From Polynucleobacter sp. AP-Elch-400A-B2 (GTDB lineage: Bacteria > Pseudomonadota > Gammaproteobacteria > Burkholderiales > Burkholderiaceae), in contig NZ_CP061317.1 in NCBI RefSeq assembly GCF_018688355.1, positions 664,370 to 728,369 on the forward strand: 64,000 nucleotides of DNA, in the 5' to 3' direction. The stretch's first letter is position 1. Each line of letters opens with the position of its first letter. Below the pieces are notes generated by a model that did no database searches, was not told where the DNA came from, and saw only the letters and a program-made list of their open reading frames with translations. The translations under genes were made by a program, and so were the position numbers. Of the stretch, positions 52,404 through 60,623 are shown piece after piece.

Positions 52404-53255
52404 TCATGCTTTCTTAAGGGTAGGGATAGAGGCGCTCCAAAAGGCAACACGATTACGCCCACCATTTTTTGCTTGATACATTGCTAAGTCAGCTTTTTGT
52501 ATTAGTTCATTAAGCGCTATTCCTCGCTCTATTCTTGGGTTTTCATTGGGATTAAAAATTGTCACCCCAACACTAATGGTAATTTTTATTGGCGTTGGGG
52601 CGCTCGTATCATTTATCGCATTAGCAATGTATTCACGCAAACGCTCGGCAATTTGAGCGGCCCCCTTAGCTTCTGTTTCAGGTAAGAGAATCAGAAACTC
52701 TTCACCACCAATTCGACCAATCATATCAATGGAGCGAAGAGCTTCCTTGGAGAGCCTAACTAAGCCTGTCAATACTTCATCCCCTACATGATGCCCATAT
52801 TGATCATTTACATTTTTAAAGTGGTCAATATCTATTTCTAGAAGAGCAAAGGAATGTTTATTCCTGCGTGAGCGATCAATTTCTTCCGTGATTCTATAAA
52901 GTATTTCTGTACGACTAAGGCTATTTGTTAGCGGATCTAATTGAGAAAATGTCTCAAGTGCAAGCAGAGCCTCATTAGTTTTTAAAAGTAGTCTCTTTAA
53001 GCCCAGCACCCCTAGCAATAAAAATCCAGAAATTGGTAAAGATAAAAGAGCATCTAAAAGATCATATTGCCCAGACTCAAATACATGAACTATGGGATTT
53101 ATTCTTCTGCTGATCATGAGGCTAAGGCCAATAGCTAGAAATAACCAAGCCCAACGATAGATTGTGCTCGAATGCCTAAATAGTGAGATGCTAACTAAAG
53201 ATGCTAAAACTTGACAAAGTAATGACAGGCTGTAAAGGCTAATTGCTATATACAA
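52404..53255 (-). CDS. Membrane-bound diguanylate cyclase (GGDEF domain)
   Basis: A 283-residue protein: three hydrophobic segments in the first 95 residues, then a GGDEF domain at about 110-280 with FALLEIDIDHFKNVNDQYGH and the active site GRIGGEEFLIL. The inhibitory I-site RSID lies five residues before GGEEF, so both synthesis of c-di-GMP and product feedback are expected. It converges on the outer-membrane gene and is divergent from the first HD-GYP gene. Confidence 0.93.
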   Translation of the reverse strand: MYIAISLYSLSLLCQVLASLVSISLFRHSSTIYRWAWLFLAIGLSLMISRRINPIVHVFESGQYDLLDALLSLPISGFLLLGVLGLKRLLLKTNEALLALETFSQLDPLTNSLSRTEILYRITEEIDRSRRNKHSFALLEIDIDHFKNVNDQYGHHVGDEVLTGLVRLSKEALRSIDMIGRIGGEEFLILLPETEAKGAAQIAERLREYIANAINDTSAPTPIKITISVGVTIFNPNENPRIERGIALNELIQKADLAMYQAKNGGRNRVAFWSASIPTLKKA

Positions 53256-53366
53256 AATATACCTCGCATCCTAAATTAGATCAGATTAATTAAGCCCATA
53301 AATTGATAAAAAGTCCATAGATATAAGAACTAATGGGTATACACTAAATGAATGGGATTAGGTGCA

Positions 53367-53386
53367 ATACTCGTATAGAGGAGTAT
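53367..53386. promoter_or_regulatory. Palindrome ATACTC-N8-GAGTAT before the first HD-GYP gene
   Basis: ATACTC (53367-53372), GTATAGAG, GAGTAT (53381-53386), ending nine bases before ATG 53396. The GAGGAG ribosome-binding site is inside the spacer and right arm. The same arms and spacer length recur at 54610-54629 before the second HD-GYP gene. Could be an operator or an RNA hairpin that hides the ribosome-binding site. Confidence 0.55.
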
Positions 53387-53395
53387 GTTGATTAA

Positions 53396-54517
53396 ATGAA
53401 AAAAATAGAAACTACTGATGCGGAAATTGCCCAACGAGCCGCTGACTTAATTATTGCTAATAAAGAACTCTTTTTTCAAAATGAAGAAAAAGCCAAGCGA
53501 GCTGCTGAACTTGTAATCGCCAACTTAGAGAAGGCTAAGCGGGTTGCTGAGCTAGTGATTGCAAATGAAGAAAAGGCAAAACGAGCGGCAGAACTTTTGA
53601 TAGCAAATGAAGAGTTGGCATATCAAAATGCAGAAAAATCAAAGAGAGTTGATGAGCTCAAAATTGCCAATAAAGAGAAGGCAAAGAGGGCGGCGGAGCT
53701 GGTCATTGCTAATGAAGAACTTCTTTTTCAAAATGAAGAAAAAGCTAAGAGAGTTGCTGAGTTAGTTATAGCTAACCAGGAAAAGGTGAAGAGAGCTGAT
53801 GAATTAGTAATTGCTAACGAGGAGAAGGCGAAGAGGGCGGCTGAGTTAGTTGTAGCCATGGAAGTCAAAGCCAAGATGGTTGCTGAATTAGTAATCTCAA
53901 AGCTTGAAGCTATTAACCATGAAAAATTACAGCTATCCTTAATGGAGACTATCGATATCGCAAGGCAGTTAGTTGAGTTACGTGATCCCTACACGGCAGG
54001 CCATGAGAAGCATGTGGGAGACCTGGCAAAAGCTATTGGAGAGGAGATGGGGCTTGATACTGACCGCCAAGAAGGATTGATGGTGGCGGGTTACTTACAT
54101 GATTTAGGAAAAATCATTGTGCCCGTAGAGATTTTATGTAAGCCTACAAAGATTTCTCCTGAAGAGTACAGCTTAGTGAAAAATCACGTTCAGGCGGGCT
54201 ACGATTTACTCAAGAACGTGACATTTCCTTGGCCTATTGCGCATTCAGTTCTAGAGCATCACGAGCGTCTAGATGGAACTGGTTATCCCAATGGACTTAA
54301 GGGAGATCAAATCAGTCTAGAGGGGCGCATCTTGGCAGTAGCCGATGTTATGGATGCCATGAGCTGTAACCGTCCTTATCGAGAATCACCTGGCATTGAA
54401 AAAGGATTGGCTGAGATAGAAATTGGTCGTGGCAAAATTTATGATGAGAAGGTTGTAGATGCCTGCATTATTCTATTTCGAGACAAGGGCTACATGATTC
54501 CAACAGCCATCGCTTAA
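53396..54517 (+). CDS. HD-GYP domain protein with N-terminal 14/21-residue coiled-coil repeats
   Basis: A 373-residue cytoplasmic protein. Residues about 10-171 are a tandem array of KAKRAAELVIANEE-type units, 14 residues each with a seven-residue ELxFQNE insertion in some, so the period is a multiple of a heptad and a long coiled coil is predicted. Residues about 185-370 form an HD-GYP c-di-GMP phosphodiesterase domain with YLHDLGKI and HHERLDGTGYP, so catalysis is expected. No transmembrane or PAS domain is present. Divergent from the diguanylate cyclase gene and followed by a paralogous HD-GYP gene. Confidence 0.92.
   Translation: MKKIETTDAEIAQRAADLIIANKELFFQNEEKAKRAAELVIANLEKAKRVAELVIANEEKAKRAAELLIANEELAYQNAEKSKRVDELKIANKEKAKRAAELVIANEELLFQNEEKAKRVAELVIANQEKVKRADELVIANEEKAKRAAELVVAMEVKAKMVAELVISKLEAINHEKLQLSLMETIDIARQLVELRDPYTAGHEKHVGDLAKAIGEEMGLDTDRQEGLMVAGYLHDLGKIIVPVEILCKPTKISPEEYSLVKNHVQAGYDLLKNVTFPWPIAHSVLEHHERLDGTGYPNGLKGDQISLEGRILAVADVMDAMSCNRPYRESPGIEKGLAEIEIGRGKIYDEKVVDACIILFRDKGYMIPTAIA
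53423..53908 (+). repeat. Tandem 42/63-bp coding repeats (14/21 residues)
   Basis: Nine consecutive units beginning KAKR (or KSKR, KVKR, KAKM) preceded by one degenerate unit. Amino acids are highly similar while codons differ widely between units (for example AAAGCCAAGCGA, AAGGCTAAGCGG, AAGGCAAAACGA), so the units are old and kept by selection on the protein. Confidence 0.85.
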
Positions 54518-54609
54518 CCTGAAATATCGGTTTAAGCAAAATTGACTCCTGTTTTATCAAGAAGAGCCCTAAGTGTTTTTATATTGAGTCTTAAGGCTTT
54601 ATTGGGCGC

Positions 54610-54629
54610 ATACTCAAAAGATAGAGTAT
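54610..54629. promoter_or_regulatory. Palindrome ATACTC-N8-GAGTAT before the second HD-GYP gene
   Basis: ATACTC (54610-54615), AAAAGATA, GAGTAT (54624-54629); with one more C-G pair the arms are seven bases. It is directly followed by the GGGGG ribosome-binding site and ends 15 bases before ATG 54645. Identical arms and spacing to 53367-53386. Confidence 0.55.
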
Positions 54630-54644
54630 GGGGGTAGATTAAAA

Positions 54645-56015
54645 ATGAACCTTAATCAAGGTGATTGGATTGAGTTATTGGATGCTATTGAGGATCCGAT
54701 TTTCATCCACGACAAAAGCTATTTTTTAAAGTATGTCAATAAATCTTATTGCAATCTTGCAGGCCTAGATTCTAGGGTAATGCTTGGCAAGCCTTATTGG
54801 AAATTCTTTCCAAAAGGCAATGGGCCATTAGATGGTTGCAGGGAGGCAATAGAGTCTGATACTAAAAATGCCTGTAGTAAAGAGGAAATTATTATCGGCA
54901 ATAAAACATTTTTATCAAAATCGTTTTCAAAAAGAAGTCAAGATCAACAAACTGTAAATGCCATTCATATATTGCAAGATATTACAGAGCAAAAGAGATT
55001 AAGTAACGAGTTAAATCATAGAAATTATTTTCTTGAGCTGGTAATAGAAAATATGCCGGCTCGTATTTTTTGGAAGAGTCGTGATCTACTGTATCTCGGT
55101 TGCAATACTAAGTTTGCAAAAGATGCAGGCTTCTCATCCCCTTCAGACTTGATTGGTAAAAGCGACTACGAGATGGCTTGGCGTAGTCAGGCTGAGATGT
55201 TTCGGGCTGATGACACTAGAGCTATCAAAATGGATGTGTCAAAACTGGATTATGAGGAGGAAAGTACATCCCCAGACGGCAAAATAGCTTGGCTTAGAAC
55301 TTCTAAATTACCCCTCCTCGATAATGATAAAAACATTACTGGAATGCTTGGTTTCTATCAGGAGATTACCAATGAAAAGCTAGAGCGAGATCGAGTTGCC
55401 TTAGAGCAAAAGAACCATATAGAGGATTTGAATAAAGCTCTGGATTCCACCATTCATGTTATGTCTAAAGCGATGGAGTTAAGGGATCCCTATACGGCCG
55501 GGCATCAAGCTAAGGTTGCTCTGATTGCCTGTGCCATTGGAAAGGAGCTTGGCTGGGATGAGAACCATATCTCAGGCTTACGAATGTCAGCCTTAGTTCA
55601 TGACATAGGCAAGATTGGCATTCCCGCGGAGATACTTACAAAGCCGGCCACGTTGTCTGGGCTTGAAGAAAGACTATTGCAAGAACATGCTGAAAAAGGC
55701 TATCAATTATTAAAAGATATTTCATTTCCATGGCCCATTGCAGATTGGGTGAGACAACATCATGAGCGAATAGATGGAATGGGTTATCCGCTTGGCTTGC
55801 AAGGGGAGGATATATCCATCGAGGCGAAGGTTCTGGGTGTTGCTGATACGCTTGAGGCAATGTCATCGCACCGACCATATCGACCAGCTTTGGGCTTGCC
55901 TGCCGCACTTGCAGAAATTAAAGCCCAATCAGGTATCAAGTTCGATGCTAGTGTTGTTAGGTCGGCACTATCTTTATTTGAGGGCAAAGAAAACTTAGAT
56001 ATGTTTTATTCCTGA
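54645..56015 (+). CDS. PAS-PAS-HD-GYP c-di-GMP phosphodiesterase
   Basis: A 456-residue cytoplasmic sensor. Two PAS domains (about 5-120, opening IELLDAIEDPIFIHDKSYFL, and about 130-250, with VIENMPARIFWKSRDLLYLG) lead to an HD-GYP domain from about 280 with ALVHDIGKIGIP and HHERIDGMGYP. The HD-GYP part is paralogous to that of the preceding gene (shared ELRDPYTAGH and FPWPIA). The PAS domains suggest a small-molecule or redox signal. It ends the AT-rich block. Confidence 0.93.
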   Translation: MNLNQGDWIELLDAIEDPIFIHDKSYFLKYVNKSYCNLAGLDSRVMLGKPYWKFFPKGNGPLDGCREAIESDTKNACSKEEIIIGNKTFLSKSFSKRSQDQQTVNAIHILQDITEQKRLSNELNHRNYFLELVIENMPARIFWKSRDLLYLGCNTKFAKDAGFSSPSDLIGKSDYEMAWRSQAEMFRADDTRAIKMDVSKLDYEEESTSPDGKIAWLRTSKLPLLDNDKNITGMLGFYQEITNEKLERDRVALEQKNHIEDLNKALDSTIHVMSKAMELRDPYTAGHQAKVALIACAIGKELGWDENHISGLRMSALVHDIGKIGIPAEILTKPATLSGLEERLLQEHAEKGYQLLKDISFPWPIADWVRQHHERIDGMGYPLGLQGEDISIEAKVLGVADTLEAMSSHRPYRPALGLPAALAEIKAQSGIKFDASVVRSALSLFEGKENLDMFYS

Positions 56016-56241
56016 AGTCTTTGTGAGGCTCTATTAATAGAGAATTTCTAATAAGAATCAAGTGCTTAGCAATTTTTGCTAGATAAAATTTCAGTACTTT
56101 TACCTAAATAGATGCTGATTGGTGGCAATGCTTTTAACAATTTGGAATTTTTAAGTGCTGCTAGCGGTAGTTTGATACGTAGTATTGATCTATTCATTAG
56201 AATTAGTCCATCTTGTTTAATGCTTTAGCCCATTACTAGTT

Positions 56242-57027
56242 ATGAAAAAATTTGACATTCTCCCTATTGTTTTCGGTCTACTACTGTCAGTCATTGCACT
56301 GTTTTTTATGTTGAGACCTTCGACTGCCACTAGTGCTCCAGCATCGAGTATTCCCGTCGTTAAAGTTGGAAATGTGTCTTGGGATCAAACTGAGATGACC
56401 ATTGCTGATATGAAAACTTTTGCGACGGCTACTAGTTTTGTGAGCCAGGCCGAGAAAAACGGTGGCGGACTCAATTACGAATCCGGTTTTGTTAAGAAAC
56501 CCGGCTGGACTTGGAAAACCCCCTACGGCGTCCCCGCAAAAGATGCTGAGCCAGCGGTTCACCTTAATCAATCTGAAGCCGCATCCGCCTGTAGTTATTT
56601 TGGTAAACGCTTGCCTACTGAAGCGGAGTGGATCTCTGCAGCATTTGTAGAGCAGCGAGCTAATCCACCTGCAGGCTTTATCAAGGGTGAGCGTTATCCA
56701 TTCCCCGGCGGTAGCACACCAGTGGTTTCACATTGCTTAAGCGGATGTGGTGACTACAAAGGTGTGGCTCCAGCAGGTGCACTAAACCGAGGTATTGGTC
56801 ACGTCCCCACAGGTACCACTAAACCCGGCGTCAATGGACTATTCGATATGGGCGGCAATGTATGGGAGTGGACTGCTACTGAGCGCAACGGTGGCTACAT
56901 TACCCGCGGCGCATCTTGGTGGTACGGCCCTGATAGACAAAAAGAATCTGATGTGGAATCTAAGCCAGCAGATATTGGGGTGGTTTACATTGGATTTCGT
57001 TGTGTAGCTGATGTCGTGAAACAATAA
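56242..57027 (+). CDS. SUMF1/EgtB/PvdO-type formylglycine-generating-enzyme-like protein
   Basis: A 261-residue protein with an N-terminal membrane anchor (ILPIVFGLLLSVIALFFML) and an FGE-sulfatase (SUMF1) fold: WDQTEMTIADMKTF, GKRLPTEAEWISAAF, GLFDMGGNVWEWTAT, RGASWWYGP and YIGFRCV. The paired active-site cysteines of true formylglycine generators are not evident; only scattered Cys residues occur (CSYF, CLSGC, FRCV). No sulfatase gene is nearby, so the role is unknown. The 226-base gap before it is AT-rich and shows no clear gene. The helicase gene follows three bases later. Confidence 0.85.
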   Translation: MKKFDILPIVFGLLLSVIALFFMLRPSTATSAPASSIPVVKVGNVSWDQTEMTIADMKTFATATSFVSQAEKNGGGLNYESGFVKKPGWTWKTPYGVPAKDAEPAVHLNQSEAASACSYFGKRLPTEAEWISAAFVEQRANPPAGFIKGERYPFPGGSTPVVSHCLSGCGDYKGVAPAGALNRGIGHVPTGTTKPGVNGLFDMGGNVWEWTATERNGGYITRGASWWYGPDRQKESDVESKPADIGVVYIGFRCVADVVKQ

Positions 57028-57030
57028 GGA

Positions 57031-58356
57031 ATGACCGCACCCGTAATTGACCCATCCGCCATTGAAATCACCCCTGAGTACCAAGAGGTAATTGACGCCA
57101 TCGAGCGTCATGACCCTTATATCTTCGTCAGTGGTAAGGCGGGCACCGGTAAGACCACTTTAATTGGCTATTTACGTGAGCATATTCATGGCAACGTAGT
57201 CGTAGTGGCACCAACTGGCGTAGCTGCATTGCAGGTAAAAGGTGTCACGATCCATTCCTTCTTTCGCTTGCCACCGCGCTTAATCTTTCCTGAAGAAGAT
57301 ATTAAGCCTCTAAAAGATAAGCGACTGTACAAAGATATCCGCCTACTCATTATTGATGAGATCTCGATGGTGAGGGTAGATGTAGTGGATGCAATTGATC
57401 TATTCCTACGCGCTAACGGACCACAGAAGAGTGAGCCTTTTGGTGGCATACAGGTGATGTTTGTAGGAGACCTGTTTCAGTTGCCGCCGGTGGTATCTCA
57501 AGCGGATATGCAAGTACTCTCTGAGCGCGGTTACGAAGGCCCTTATTTCTTTTGCGCTAATGCGCTCCATCGTAAAGATGTCACGATGGTGGAGCTGTCT
57601 AAGATCTTCCGCCAAAAAGATGCACACTTTGCCGGACTACTCAATCAGATTCGTATCAATCAAGACATTGAAGAAGCGCTCAATACCTTAAATACCGTCT
57701 GTTATGAAACCAAAAAAGAAGTGGATGAGCAAACTATAACGCTAACTACTACTAACGCCCGTGCAGATCAAATTAATGGTGCAGGATTACGAGCACTGAC
57801 AACTGATGCCAAGGTTTACATGGGCAATAGCACTGGTAAGTTCAATGTGGATGATCGCAATTTGCCATCGCCCAATCAACTTACTTTAAAAGTGGGCGCA
57901 AAGGTGATGTTTACGGCAACCGATAGCAATTTCCCTAAACGCTGGGTGAACGGTACTATTGGTGTTGTTCGCGAACTACTACCCAACACGGTGAAGGTGA
58001 TGGTGCAAAACGGCCCTTACTCCAATACGGTGGAAGTCAAAGGACATCAGTGGGAATCGTATCGCTATGACCACGACATGATGTCTGGCAAGATTTCACC
58101 AAACATCATTGGCACCTTTGTACAGATTCCGCTCATGCTGGCTTGGGCTGTCACTATTCATAAGAGTCAAGGTAAGACTCTCGATAAGATCAAAGTAGAT
58201 TTATCTTCAGGAGCATTTGCCTCGGGGCAAGTTTATGTCGCATTGAGTCGCTGCACCTCTATCGAGGGCATTACTCTAGAGCGCCCCATACAACCCAAGG
58301 ATGTGAGTTGTGATCAAGAGGTGAAGCGTTTTTATTTGAACTGCTTGCCTGGCTAA
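57031..58356 (+). CDS. PIF1-like DNA helicase / AAA ATPase
   Basis: A 441-residue superfamily 1 helicase. Walker A GKAGTGKTTL near residue 35, Walker B LLIIDEISMVRVD near 110, then GDLFQLPPV, and the C-terminal WAVTIHKSQGKTLDKIKVDL with YVALSRCTS. These are the motifs of PIF1/RecD-like 5'-3' helicases. It would unwind DNA in the cytoplasm. It appears cotranscribed with the SUMF1-like gene, an odd pair. Confidence 0.92.
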   Translation: MTAPVIDPSAIEITPEYQEVIDAIERHDPYIFVSGKAGTGKTTLIGYLREHIHGNVVVVAPTGVAALQVKGVTIHSFFRLPPRLIFPEEDIKPLKDKRLYKDIRLLIIDEISMVRVDVVDAIDLFLRANGPQKSEPFGGIQVMFVGDLFQLPPVVSQADMQVLSERGYEGPYFFCANALHRKDVTMVELSKIFRQKDAHFAGLLNQIRINQDIEEALNTLNTVCYETKKEVDEQTITLTTTNARADQINGAGLRALTTDAKVYMGNSTGKFNVDDRNLPSPNQLTLKVGAKVMFTATDSNFPKRWVNGTIGVVRELLPNTVKVMVQNGPYSNTVEVKGHQWESYRYDHDMMSGKISPNIIGTFVQIPLMLAWAVTIHKSQGKTLDKIKVDLSSGAFASGQVYVALSRCTSIEGITLERPIQPKDVSCDQEVKRFYLNCLPG

Positions 58357-58629
58357 TCAACATTTAATTTGGGATTGGATAAAGCTCTTTAAGGCATGAC
58401 GCATTAGTGGTTTGTAGCTGACATCATATTTTTTCCCTAAAATTTTGAAAGATTCTATTAAATCTTTCTCCAGGCGGATCGATATGATTTCTAAGTTGAG
58501 GGCCTTGTCTACTTGGATGCCAACTTCTTTGGGGGAAGCCTCGGCATACTTTGCCTCTCTACCCAATTCGCCGTTTTCCTATGCTTCGGCAGTATTTTGA
58601 ATCGCCGCTTCCTTACTTTTTCTAGACAT
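58357..58629 (-). pseudogene. CopG/BrnA-like antitoxin gene interrupted by an in-frame amber codon
   Basis: ATG 58629 has a good ribosome-binding site (GGGAAG) and opens MSRKSKEAAIQNTAEA, then TAG at 58579-58581, after which the same frame continues ENGELGREAKYAEASPKEV and a ribbon-helix-helix region (ISIRLEKDLIESFKILGKKY, YKPLMRHALKSFI) to the end. Related antitoxins have Trp before ENGELG, so a TGG to TAG change is likely. Translation could restart at TTG 58566 to give 69 residues. No toxin gene is next to it. Confidence 0.75.
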
Positions 58630-58786
58630 TAAACTTCCCGTTGTTTGAGTTTCAACTTTACCAAACAGGCAATCTTAAAAATATCAGCTCAATTAATCCC
58701 TAGTTGGTTTAATGGAATTATTTGAGGTAATTATCTGCGGGCTGAGTCCAATTAAAATGAAGTGGACATTAAACTAGGGCAGCGAT

Positions 58787-58987
58787 ATGAAAAAAGATTT
58801 TCAGAAAGACATGGTCCTTGATGTATTGGCTGATAAAGATTCTTTGAAGTTGACTAAAAGGGAATCAATAGCTAGAGCTATGTGGAGCGAAAGCTCAAAA
58901 GCCATCGCCAGGGACGGCGACGACTATTTACGTCTGGGTGAGTTCTCGAATTTAGAGGATCAAAAGCTGGGGTGGTGGGCTATTTAG
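58787..58987 (+). CDS. Small hypothetical protein
   Basis: A 66-residue charged protein (MVLDVLADKDSLKLTKRESI; ESSKAIARDGDDYLRLGEFS) with no family I can name. The ribosome-binding site is weak. It sits between the broken antitoxin and the gamma-glutamyltransferase gene, which it meets tail to tail with a four-base overlap. It could be the remnant of an antitoxin-like module, which is speculation. Confidence 0.4.
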   Translation: MKKDFQKDMVLDVLADKDSLKLTKRESIARAMWSESSKAIARDGDDYLRLGEFSNLEDQKLGWWAI

Positions 58988-60573
58988 AACCCAGCTGCCA
59001 ATCCATCGCGACGATGATCACTGCCAGCAATATAGGCTTCATTTGTTTGTTCACCTAATAGCGCAATGGCTTGAGCACTACCAAAGTCCAAGCTATTAGC
59101 TGGCATCACACTTATTTCATGCCCCATCGCCCTCAGTCCTTCGACTACTGCAGTAGGCATAGATGCTTCTACAGTGAGCTTGCCCACATCATCAATTCTC
59201 CAGCGGGATGCATCTGAGCAGGCCTGTGGATTGAGATATTCATCGACAAAGCGCATCACAAACTGAAGATGTCCTTGTGGCTGCATATTGCCACCCATCA
59301 CACCAAATGCCATAGCTGGTTGATTGCCCTTAGTTAAGAATGCTGGAATGATCGTGTGGAAAGGGCGCTTACCTGGCGCCACTTGATTGGGATGACCATC
59401 TACCAAGCTAAAGCTCATGCCGCGGTTATGAAAGGCAATGCCACCAGGAGCAACTACTCCAGAGCCAAAGCCCTTGAAGTTCGACTGAATATAAGAAATC
59501 ATCATGCCGGAATCATCGGCAGCGCACAGGTAAACGGTGCCACCAGCATGTGGATCTCCAGCACCGTAACTACCGGCTTGATTGTGATTAATCAGTGCAG
59601 CGCGGCTAGCCAAATAATCTCTATCCAATAGAGCGCTTGTTGGCACTTTCATAGTACTGGCATCAGAGATGTGTGCATAGGCATCGGCAAAGGCCATGCG
59701 CATCGCTTCTACTTGTAGGTGAATGCGCTGTGCAGAATTAGCAGGATATTGTTTGACATTAGCCGCTTGCAAAATACCGAGTGCCATCTGCGCCACAATG
59801 CCCGAGCCATTGGGAGGAATCTCATGCAGGGTGTAATCACCATAGTCAAACGCCAATGGCTCAACCCAATCAGTTTGATTGGCAGCAAAATCGGCCATGG
59901 TGAAACAGCCGCCTGTGCTGTGAGCAAAGTCGACCATGCTTTGGGCTAACTTGCCGGTGTAAAAAGATTCACCTTCAGTATTGGCGATTTCACGCAAGGT
60001 ATTGGCTTGGGCGGGGTAGCGCCAGAGTTGGCCGGTAGCAGGCGCCTTGCCATCAATCAAAAACGATGCACTAAAACCAGGTTCATTCTTTAGAATGGGA
60101 ATTGCTTCGCGCCATTGACGAGCAATGACTGGTGAAACTGGAAAGCCGTTTTCAGCATAGTCAATGGCACGCTTAAAGAGTTGTGCAAAAGGCAGCTTAC
60201 CAAACTGACGAGATAACTCAATCCAACCCGAAACCATACCTGGCACCGTCACGGTATTCCAGCCAATTAAATCCATTGCACTTTTGCCAGAAAAATATTC
60301 TGGTGTCCAGGCTGCTGGGGCACGACCAGAGGCATTCATACCATGGAGTTTTTTACCATCCCAAATTAATGCAAAGCCATCGCCACCAAGACCATTCATG
60401 GTGGGTTCAACTACGGTGAGTGTGATCGCAGTAGCTAAGGCTGCATCAACCGCATTGCCACCATTTTGCAAAGCTTCAATACCCGCTTGTGTGGCCAATG
60501 GCTGTGAACTAGCAACCGCATTCTTAGCAAGGACTGGGGCGCGGCCGCCACCAAAGGGAGGGGAAATTAACAT
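58984..60573 (-). CDS. Gamma-glutamyltransferase family Ntn hydrolase
   Basis: A 529-residue precursor of the gamma-glutamyltransferase family, which self-cleaves to two chains and transfers or hydrolyses gamma-glutamyl groups. N-terminal AVASSQPLATQAGIEALQNG and AVDAALATAITLTVVEPTMN, ASGRAPAAWTPEYF, and the processing site around GDPHAGGTVYLCAADDSG with Thr as predicted nucleophile. There is no signal peptide, so it is cytoplasmic, unlike E. coli GGT. Glutathione, or a related amide as in cephalosporin acylases, could be the substrate. Confidence 0.9.
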   Translation of the reverse strand: MLISPPFGGGRAPVLAKNAVASSQPLATQAGIEALQNGGNAVDAALATAITLTVVEPTMNGLGGDGFALIWDGKKLHGMNASGRAPAAWTPEYFSGKSAMDLIGWNTVTVPGMVSGWIELSRQFGKLPFAQLFKRAIDYAENGFPVSPVIARQWREAIPILKNEPGFSASFLIDGKAPATGQLWRYPAQANTLREIANTEGESFYTGKLAQSMVDFAHSTGGCFTMADFAANQTDWVEPLAFDYGDYTLHEIPPNGSGIVAQMALGILQAANVKQYPANSAQRIHLQVEAMRMAFADAYAHISDASTMKVPTSALLDRDYLASRAALINHNQAGSYGAGDPHAGGTVYLCAADDSGMMISYIQSNFKGFGSGVVAPGGIAFHNRGMSFSLVDGHPNQVAPGKRPFHTIIPAFLTKGNQPAMAFGVMGGNMQPQGHLQFVMRFVDEYLNPQACSDASRWRIDDVGKLTVEASMPTAVVEGLRAMGHEISVMPANSLDFGSAQAIALLGEQTNEAYIAGSDHRRDGLAAGF

Positions 60574-60623
60574 GGATCTAATCGATTCTATTTGAGGGTG
60601 TGCAAGCTTGGGTGTATTAGCTA

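Noticed and set aside
53423..53908. Regular repeats that could suggest a CRISPR-like or satellite array
   Set aside because: The period is 42/63 bp in frame, codons diverge between units, and there are no spacers; it is a protein repeat.
58625..58775. Direct repeat GACATTAAACT at 58625-58635 and 58765-58775
   Set aside because: Eleven bases is short, and nothing between the copies looks like an inserted element; left as a possible chance repeat.
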